Shown one piece after another: positions 1 through 4,722 of a stretch of 7,662 bases of DNA; within the stretch, counting starts at the first letter, position 1; each line of letters starts with the position of its first letter. A program made the translations under genes and the position numbers. The stretch is from Clostridia bacterium. GTDB taxonomy: Bacteria > Bacillota > Clostridia > Christensenellales > UBA1242. The stretch covers positions 1-7,662 of the forward strand of contig JAFYCH010000111.1 of the NCBI GenBank assembly GCA_017539765.1, read 5' to 3'. Under the pieces are notes generated by a model. It did not search any database, was not told the DNA's origin, and saw nothing but the letters and a program-made list of their open reading frames with translations.

Positions 1-2
1 CA

Positions 3-392
3 AGTGTTTCTGCAGGAAATTTAATTTTGCAAATTGCAGTTTCTCCACACAAAATGCTTACAAGAAACAAGTATGATTTGTATATTACAGTTCCAATTCC
101 ATTTACAACAAGTTTGCTTGGTGGACAAATAACCGTGCCGGTTGTCAATGGAAAAATAACTATGGATATTCCTGCTTTAACTCAGACAGGAACGGTTTTT
201 ACAGTCAAAGGTAAGGGTATCAAAAAACTCAAAGCAAACGGTTATGGTGACTTGATTGTTACGGTTAATGTGGAAATGCCAAAGAATCTAGATAAAGATA
301 CAAAGCAAAAATTAAAATCAGCAGCAGAAGGTATTTCACACTCAAGTTATTCAAAAGTAAAAGATTACGAAAGCAAAATTTCAAAAATATAA
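3..392 (+). CDS. dnaJ: Molecular chaperone DnaJ, C-terminal part (5' end outside window)
   Basis: This is the C-terminal end of a DnaJ/Hsp40 co-chaperone, which delivers unfolded clients to DnaK and stimulates its ATPase in the cytoplasm. The frame is open to the left edge, so the J domain, Gly/Phe linker and zinc-binding domain lie outside the window and only 129 codons are visible. They match the second substrate-binding beta domain: NDLY-type entry (NKYDLYITVPI), a LLGGQITVP strand with a short basic turn, the QTGTVFTVKGKGIKKL segment (family form QTG..F..GKG), then GDLIVTVNVEMPKNL. The last ~30 residues (QKLKSAAEG onward) are a helical, lysine/serine-rich tail without the family's usual dimerisation detail being recognisable. 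The stop is TAA, followed 8 bases later by a terminator, so dnaJ is the last gene of its unit (often grpE-dnaK-dnaJ, not visible here). A DnaJ-like paralogue such as CbpA cannot be fully excluded because the zinc domain is unseen. Confidence 0.88.
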   Translation, partial: SVSAGNLILQIAVSPHKMLTRNKYDLYITVPIPFTTSLLGGQITVPVVNGKITMDIPALTQTGTVFTVKGKGIKKLKANGYGDLIVTVNVEMPKNLDKDTKQKLKSAAEGISHSSYSKVKDYESKISKI

Positions 393-400
393 TAAAAAAT

Positions 401-433
401 AGGCAGAATAAAAAAGTGTTCTGTCTTTTTTTT
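401..433 (+). terminator. Rho-independent terminator after dnaJ
   Basis: An 8-bp stem (AGGCAGAA at 401-408 with TTCTGTCT at 419-426, one G-T wobble) closes a 10-base loop and runs directly into eight T residues (426-433). It begins 8 bases after the dnaJ stop codon. Hairpin plus T-run is the classical intrinsic terminator form. Confidence 0.8.
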
Positions 434-505
434 GTCAAAAATGCTAAAATTTGAGCAAAAAGCCCCATATTATATAAAAAAATAAATATTTTTAGTTAAA
501 GTTGT

Positions 506-534
506 TTGCTAAATTTTATTTGTTTGTTTATAAT
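506..534 (+). promoter_or_regulatory. Putative sigma-A-type promoter for the membrane-protein pair
   Basis: TTGCTA at 506-511 (4 of 6 to TTGACA) is separated by exactly 17 bases from a perfect TATAAT at 529-534. Transcription would start near 541, only about 10 bases before the ATG at 551. It lies between the dnaJ terminator and the first membrane-protein gene, where a promoter is expected. Its position also argues against the longer reading frame that opens at 506. Matches like this occur by chance in AT-rich DNA, hence moderate confidence. Confidence 0.55.
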
Positions 535-550
535 AGAAACGAAGGTTTAT

Positions 551-1372
551 ATGAGATTTATTAAATTAGGTAGTAAATATTTTGCAAAAAATTGTTGGTG
601 GCTTTTGCTTCTTTGGCTTGTGCCATCAGTATTTATTGGCTTGCTTACAGGACCTTTTCAAATTGTTGAATTCATCAACAAATATCCAGCCACAGTTATA
701 AGTGGTTTTGGCGATATATTCAAAATTCTTATGCCAATTTCTTGGCAAAGAGTAGTGTTTGCTTTGATTGGAGTAATACTTGTTTCTGTATTTTTGAGTA
801 TGTCAGTTGGTCAAACAGAAAGCCATATGAGAAGCGGAAAGTTAAATTTTAAAGAAATTTTTTCGTATATCAACAATGACATTTTGGTTGTTATTATCAA
901 TGTTTTTGTTATTGAAATTGTTAATTTGATTTTAACATTCATTTTTGGTTCAATTATATTTTTGTTCCACTTGCTTTTAAGTGGACTTTCAAGTGTGCCA
1001 ACAGTGTTGACAGTGATTATAGCAATAGTTCTTTGCTGTTTGTTGCTTCTTATGTATGGCTTTGTGCTTGCAATGTTTTTAATTAATGTTCCAAATATGA
1101 TAACAAATGGTTATTCATTCAAAGAAGGAGTAAGCAGCACAGCACAACTTATGGGTAAAAATGGCTTCAGACTTGTTGTGGCTTATTTGCTTCCATATGT
1201 GGTAGCAATTCCGTTTGTAAGTTTGCTTTGCAAAACAAATGCACTTTGGGTTGCCAATGTCATCAGTTTTTGGCTTATGTGCACATATTATTCAAGCCTT
1301 ACGATGACGGCATATTTTGAACTTTCTGACACAAACAGATATGATAACAGAAAGTATTACAATTACAAATAA
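551..1372 (+). CDS. Polytopic membrane protein of unknown function (first of a pair)
   Basis: A 273-residue, strongly hydrophobic protein, presumably in the cytoplasmic membrane. I do not recognise a specific family. Likely membrane segments are at about residues 16-34, 67-87, 112-140, 151-178, 206-227 and 231-254. Between the fourth and fifth is a cytoplasmic-looking stretch (NGYSFKEGVSSTAQLMGKNGFR). 'S[FW]KEA...a..l...n..r' before a membrane pair recalls the DUF975/YesL-like and GDPD-membrane-domain type of six-helix proteins, but this is a loose resemblance, not an assignment. The tail (residues 256-273) is polar and tyrosine-rich. ATG 551 is chosen because GAAGG (541-545) lies 5 bases before it; the frame is open from 506 with other possible starts, but those overlap the promoter. 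The next gene starts 32 bases downstream and encodes a protein of similar layout, so the two are probably co-transcribed and may act together. No catalytic or binding motif is visible. Confidence 0.75.
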   Translation: MRFIKLGSKYFAKNCWWLLLLWLVPSVFIGLLTGPFQIVEFINKYPATVISGFGDIFKILMPISWQRVVFALIGVILVSVFLSMSVGQTESHMRSGKLNFKEIFSYINNDILVVIINVFVIEIVNLILTFIFGSIIFLFHLLLSGLSSVPTVLTVIIAIVLCCLLLLMYGFVLAMFLINVPNMITNGYSFKEGVSSTAQLMGKNGFRLVVAYLLPYVVAIPFVSLLCKTNALWVANVISFWLMCTYYSSLTMTAYFELSDTNRYDNRKYYNYK

Positions 1373-1390
1373 AACTTGTTTTACAAGTTT
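1372..1390 (+). other. Hairpin overlapping the stop codon between the two membrane-protein genes
   Basis: AAACTTG (1372-1378) and CAAGTTT (1384-1390) form a perfect 7-bp inverted repeat around the loop TTTTA. The left arm begins on the last base of the upstream TAA stop. No T-run follows; instead GGAG (1394-1397), the ribosome-binding site of the next gene, starts 4 bases later. It is therefore unlikely to terminate transcription and could affect mRNA stability or translational coupling. That role is an inference. Confidence 0.4.
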
Positions 1391-1404
1391 AGTGGAGAAA
1401 ATTT

Positions 1405-2343
1405 ATGATATTAAGAAATACATTCAAACTTGGTTTTGCAAATGCTTCAAACATTTGGAAACTTCTTTTGTATAGATTTTTATGTCTTTTGTGTGTTTTG
1501 GGCTTGACAACAGTTATTGCTTGGCCTATAATAAACGTGCTTATAAAAGATAACTTTTTTATAAATTTGCAAAAATCTTTTGAAGAGATGATTTTTAACA
1601 TAAATTTTGAAAAGCTATTTCTTACAATAGACAAAGTGTTTAAGAATTTTGCAGAAATTATTTCAAATCACGGATTGGTTGTACAATCAGTTTTATGTTT
1701 GATTTTTGTTGTGGTACTTATTTCATTTTTGGAAGAGTATGCATCACTCAGTATTCACGATTGTGTTGGTGGCTATATGTCAAGTTTGACAAAATATAGT
1801 TTCACAAATTGTTATGTTTCAAATTTTGGAAAGTCAACATTGCTTGCACTTTCAAAACTTATTACATCATTGCCAATAAATTTGATTATTTGGCTAGGCT
1901 CATATTTTCTGGCTTCAACTTTATATGCAAAAATAGGCGTATTTGCCATAATTTTGGCATTCTTTTTACTTCTTATGTTTGTATCTCTCAAACATACAGT
2001 ATTTTGTGGCTGGAAACCAGCATATTTAATTCATGATGAAAGAGTCTTTGTTTCTCTCAAAAGGGGAATAAGAATGGTTTTAAAAAGATTTTTTAGAACA
2101 TTTTCAGGCTTTTTGATTTTGATGCTCAGCATTTTTATTGTAAATATTTTTGCTTTGACATTTACGGTTGGCGTTGGGCTTTTGGTTACATTGCCACTTT
2201 CAACAATAATGATTATTATTTTTGAGCAAGTTGTTTACAGAGAGTTGCTTGGAATGAGATATTATATTGATGCAGAACATATCATATCTCCAAAAAAGTT
2301 GGAACAACAAGATAGTTTTTCAAAAATTAGAGACATAATCTAA
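1405..2343 (+). CDS. Polytopic membrane protein of unknown function (second of a pair)
   Basis: A 312-residue integral membrane protein without a recognised family. Likely membrane segments are at about residues 22-47, 92-112, 150-171, 175-196, 232-255 and 257-276. A long, partly amphipathic loop (about 48-90, with FINLQKSFEEMIFNINFEK) lies between the first two. A basic stretch (residues 209-231: HDERVFVSLKRGIRMVLKRFFR) precedes the last membrane pair, in the same place as the SFKEGVSS...GKNGFR stretch of the upstream protein. This shared six-segment layout suggests distant paralogy, although direct sequence identity is low by eye. The C-terminus (from about 284) is polar. GGAG (1394-1397) sits 7 bases before the ATG, a well-spaced ribosome-binding site. 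With only 32 bases to the previous stop and no terminator between, the two genes likely form an operon. There are no visible catalytic motifs or transporter signatures; a small-molecule export or membrane-integrity role would be speculation. Confidence 0.75.
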   Translation: MILRNTFKLGFANASNIWKLLLYRFLCLLCVLGLTTVIAWPIINVLIKDNFFINLQKSFEEMIFNINFEKLFLTIDKVFKNFAEIISNHGLVVQSVLCLIFVVVLISFLEEYASLSIHDCVGGYMSSLTKYSFTNCYVSNFGKSTLLALSKLITSLPINLIIWLGSYFLASTLYAKIGVFAIILAFFLLLMFVSLKHTVFCGWKPAYLIHDERVFVSLKRGIRMVLKRFFRTFSGFLILMLSIFIVNIFALTFTVGVGLLVTLPLSTIMIIIFEQVVYRELLGMRYYIDAEHIISPKKLEQQDSFSKIRDII

Positions 2344-2424
2344 ATCAGATTATTCAATTTTTATTTGTGCACTGAAATTTTATTCAAAAGAAAAAGTTAT
2401 TAAATCAAGCATATTTTATGTTCA

Positions 2425-2449
2425 TATTTTTGCGTGTTTAGCAAAAATA
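2425..2449 (+). other. Hairpin in the gap upstream of the RNase J gene
   Basis: TATTTTTGC (2425-2433) and GCAAAAATA (2441-2449) are a perfect 9-bp inverted repeat with the 7-base loop GTGTTTA. No T-run follows, so it is a poor intrinsic terminator for the membrane-protein pair. The surrounding gap (2344-2500) has no other obvious terminator and no convincing promoter; a weak candidate is TTGCGT (2430-2435) with CATAAA (2454-2459), 18 bases apart, which overlaps the hairpin. It may be an untranslated-leader structure, a weak terminator or chance. Confidence 0.35.
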
Positions 2450-2500
2450 AATTCATAAATGATTTTAAAACAAAAAGTTTTTATTATAAAAGGAGACAAA

Positions 2501-4435
2501 ATGACAGAAGAAATTAAAAACGAAAATTTGCAAAATAATTTGCAACAAAACAATCAAACAAACAATGCACCAAAACCAAGAATGCATTCTTACAATGCAG
2601 GTTTGCCAAAAAATTTCAAAAAGAAACTTGAGCAAAAGCAAAATACCAATCAAAGAACACAAAAACAAGAGCAAAATCAACATATTGGCAGTTTAGGCTC
2701 AAACAATCAAAGCGCTCAAGTGACAGATGTTAACAGCAGAACACTTAACAAGGCTATTGGCTTAAATCAAAAAGTGCGTCATAATAAAAATTCACTCAAA
2801 ATTATGTTTTTGGGTGGAGTAGGTGAAATCGGAAAAAATATGATGGCACTAGAGTATGGCAATGATATTATTATCATTGACTGTGGTGCAACTTTCCCTT
2901 ACTCAGAAGCAATGCCAGGCATTGATTTGGTTGTGCCAGATGTTACTTATCTTATTCAAAACAAAAACAAAATTAGAGCGATGCTTATCACTCATGGACA
3001 CGAAGACCACATTGGTGGAATACCCTATGTTGTAGGTGATTTAAATGTCCCAATTTACGGTAGTAAACTTGCTGTTGCACTTATGCAAAACAAACTTAAG
3101 GAATTCCCAAAAGTTCATGCAAAATTTGTAACAGTAAAGCCAAGAGATATTGTGCATTTGGGAGCTTTTACAGTTGAATTTATCAATGTTTGCCACAGTA
3201 TTGCAGGCAGTTTTGCAATGGCAATCACAACACCTGTTGGCACAATGGTCCATACTGGTGACTTTAAGGTTGATTTTACACCACTTAATAATAATTTTAC
3301 AGACTTAACAAGGTTTGCAGAACTTGGTAAAAAGGGCGTATTGCTTCTTACAAGTGAAAGTACAAATGTCGAAAGAGAAGGATATAGTTTAAGCGAACAA
3401 AAAGTAGGAAAAACTCTTGATTCTCTCTTTGAAAAATATAAAGATGACAGAATTTTTGTTGCAACTTTTGCAAGTAATGTTTATAGATTACAAGAACTTT
3501 TGGACCTTGCACAAAAGTATGGAAGAAAGGTCACTTTTACTGGAAGAAGTATGCAAAATGTTACAGAAACTTCATACAAAATTGGCGAACTTAAGTTTGA
3601 TAGAAATTTATTTATAGATATTGACAAAGTCAATTACTATAAAGATAGCGAACTTTTGATAATTACAACAGGAAGTCAAGGCGAACCAATGAGTGCGCTT
3701 ACAAGAATGGCAAGTGGAGATTTTCAGAAAATCAAACTTGGTGAACACGACTGCATAATTTTCAGTTCAAGTCCAATTCCTGGCAACGAAAAAAGTGTCA
3801 ATAATGTTATCAACAATCTATACAAACTTGGTTGCACAATCATTTATGACCAACTTGCAGAAGTACATGCTTCAGGTCACGCTTACAGAGAAGAACTTAA
3901 ACTTATTCACAATTTAATAAATCCAAAGTTCTTTATGCCAGTTCACGGAGAATATAGACATCAAAAATTACACAAAGACCTTGCAATTGCTATGGGCGAA
4001 CAAGAACGCAATATTCTTTTGCCAACCATAGGAGACGTGATTGAAGTTACTGCAAGGGGAATAAGAAAAATTGGAATAATTCCATCAGGCAATCGTCTTG
4101 TTGATGGACTTGGTTATGGAGAACTTGAAAGTGTGGTTCTTAGAGATAGAAAACAACTTTCAGAAGATGGAATTGCTGTTGTAATTATGGGTATGAATAA
4201 ACTTGGAGACATAACAAGTGGACCAGAAATTATTTCTCGTGGACTTGTATATAATGGCGAAGACACTTTGGTTAAAGAAGCAAAGCAATACATTTTGGAC
4301 ATGATTGCTCAGACACCAGAAAAACAACCAGATTTCAATGTGCTTAAAAATGATATCAGACGCAGTTTGGCAAACTTTTTCTTCAGAAAAACCAAAAGAA
4401 GACCAATGGTTCTCGCATTCATTTTTGAAAGTTAA
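2501..4435 (+). CDS. rnj: Ribonuclease J (metallo-beta-lactamase / beta-CASP RNase)
   Basis: A complete 644-residue RNase J: a cytoplasmic, zinc-dependent 5'-3' exoribonuclease and endonuclease of bacterial mRNA decay and RNA maturation. The core starts near residue 99 (LKIMFLGGVGEIGKN). Metal-binding residues are all present: H165-G-H-E-D-H170 followed by IGG, H232 (NVCHS), D254 (HTGDFK) and H482 (MPVHGEYRH). The beta-CASP part carries TFASNVYRLQ (322-331), TTGSQGEPMSAL (from 389) and EVHASGHA (454-461). The C-terminus ends in FFFRKTKRRP. Before the core is an extension of about 97 residues, with 34 Q or N, 15 K or R and only 6 D or E, probably disordered. B. subtilis RNase J1 has about 555 residues, and the extension accounts for most of the difference. 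ATG 2501 is chosen because AAAGGAG (2489-2495) lies 5-6 bases upstream; the frame is open from 2459 but lacks such a site. Whether it corresponds to J1 or J2 of two-paralogue species cannot be told from this window. Confidence 0.96.
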   Translation: MTEEIKNENLQNNLQQNNQTNNAPKPRMHSYNAGLPKNFKKKLEQKQNTNQRTQKQEQNQHIGSLGSNNQSAQVTDVNSRTLNKAIGLNQKVRHNKNSLKIMFLGGVGEIGKNMMALEYGNDIIIIDCGATFPYSEAMPGIDLVVPDVTYLIQNKNKIRAMLITHGHEDHIGGIPYVVGDLNVPIYGSKLAVALMQNKLKEFPKVHAKFVTVKPRDIVHLGAFTVEFINVCHSIAGSFAMAITTPVGTMVHTGDFKVDFTPLNNNFTDLTRFAELGKKGVLLLTSESTNVEREGYSLSEQKVGKTLDSLFEKYKDDRIFVATFASNVYRLQELLDLAQKYGRKVTFTGRSMQNVTETSYKIGELKFDRNLFIDIDKVNYYKDSELLIITTGSQGEPMSALTRMASGDFQKIKLGEHDCIIFSSSPIPGNEKSVNNVINNLYKLGCTIIYDQLAEVHASGHAYREELKLIHNLINPKFFMPVHGEYRHQKLHKDLAIAMGEQERNILLPTIGDVIEVTARGIRKIGIIPSGNRLVDGLGYGELESVVLRDRKQLSEDGIAVVIMGMNKLGDITSGPEIISRGLVYNGEDTLVKEAKQYILDMIAQTPEKQPDFNVLKNDIRRSLANFFFRKTKRRPMVLAFIFES

Positions 4436-4441
4436 ATAATT

Positions 4442-4477
4442 AAAACTTTTAATGAAATTTCATTAAAGGTTTTTTTT
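4442..4477 (+). terminator. Rho-independent terminator after the RNase J gene
   Basis: A 14-bp stem (4442-4455 with 4460-4473, one G-T wobble) closes the 4-base loop AATT, and the right arm merges into eight T residues (4470-4477). It begins 6 bases after the RNase J stop codon. The stem is A/T-rich but long. It separates RNase J transcription from the following repeat-protein gene. Confidence 0.85.
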
Positions 4478-4490
4478 ATGCGTTTTTTGT

Positions 4491-4519
4491 TTGATAAATT
4501 TATATAAAAGTAGTAAAAT
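4491..4519 (+). promoter_or_regulatory. Putative sigma-A-type promoter for the giant repeat protein
   Basis: TTGATA (4491-4496, 5 of 6 to TTGACA) and TAAAAT (4514-4519, 5 of 6 to TATAAT) are separated by exactly 17 bases. Transcription would begin near 4526, giving a leader of about 47 bases before the ATG at 4573. The site lies just downstream of a strong terminator, as expected for an independent unit. No operator or riboswitch-like structure was seen in the leader. Confidence 0.6.
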
Positions 4520-4572
4520 AAAATATTAAGATTAGAAATAAATTGTTAAATTTACAAAAAAGGAAAAAATTT

Positions 4573-4722
4573 ATGTATAAAATGAGAGAAAGAAAATTTA
4601 ATAATTTCTATACAAAAGTTGCTTTGTTTGCGCTAATTGCTTTGATAGGCATTTTTTGCGGAACATTGCTATTTTTTAATTCTTTCACTCAAAATAATTC
4701 AGAAAGCAAAAAAGTATTTGCC
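4573..4722 (+). other. Signal peptide region of the giant repeat protein
   Basis: Residues 1-50 have the usual three parts. A basic N-region (MYKMRERKFNNFYTK) is followed by a hydrophobic core of about 20 residues (ALFALIALIGIFCGTLLFF, 17-35). A polar stretch then ends in KKVFA, with likely cleavage after A50 (VFA/ATN). The polar segment between core and cleavage site (about 36-50) is long, so cleavage could fall elsewhere or the segment could act as a membrane anchor. A single Cys (residue 29) lies inside the core without a downstream lipobox context, so a lipoprotein is unlikely. Confidence 0.8.

Noticed and set aside
442..450. Extended -10 element TGCTAAAAT just after the dnaJ terminator
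   Set aside because: No acceptable -35 at the right distance, and the promoter at 506-534 is much better placed.
265..468. 67-residue open frame on the - strand across the end of dnaJ
   Set aside because: It lies antisense to dnaJ and its terminator and is a low-complexity Leu/Phe translation of A-rich DNA.
506..550. Longer N-terminus for the first membrane protein, starting at 506
   Set aside because: The extra 15 codons overlap a near-consensus promoter and lack a ribosome-binding site; ATG 551 has GAAGG in front.
2459..2500. Earlier start for RNase J at 2459
   Set aside because: There is no ribosome-binding site before it, while AAAGGAG stands 5-6 bases before ATG 2501, inside this stretch.
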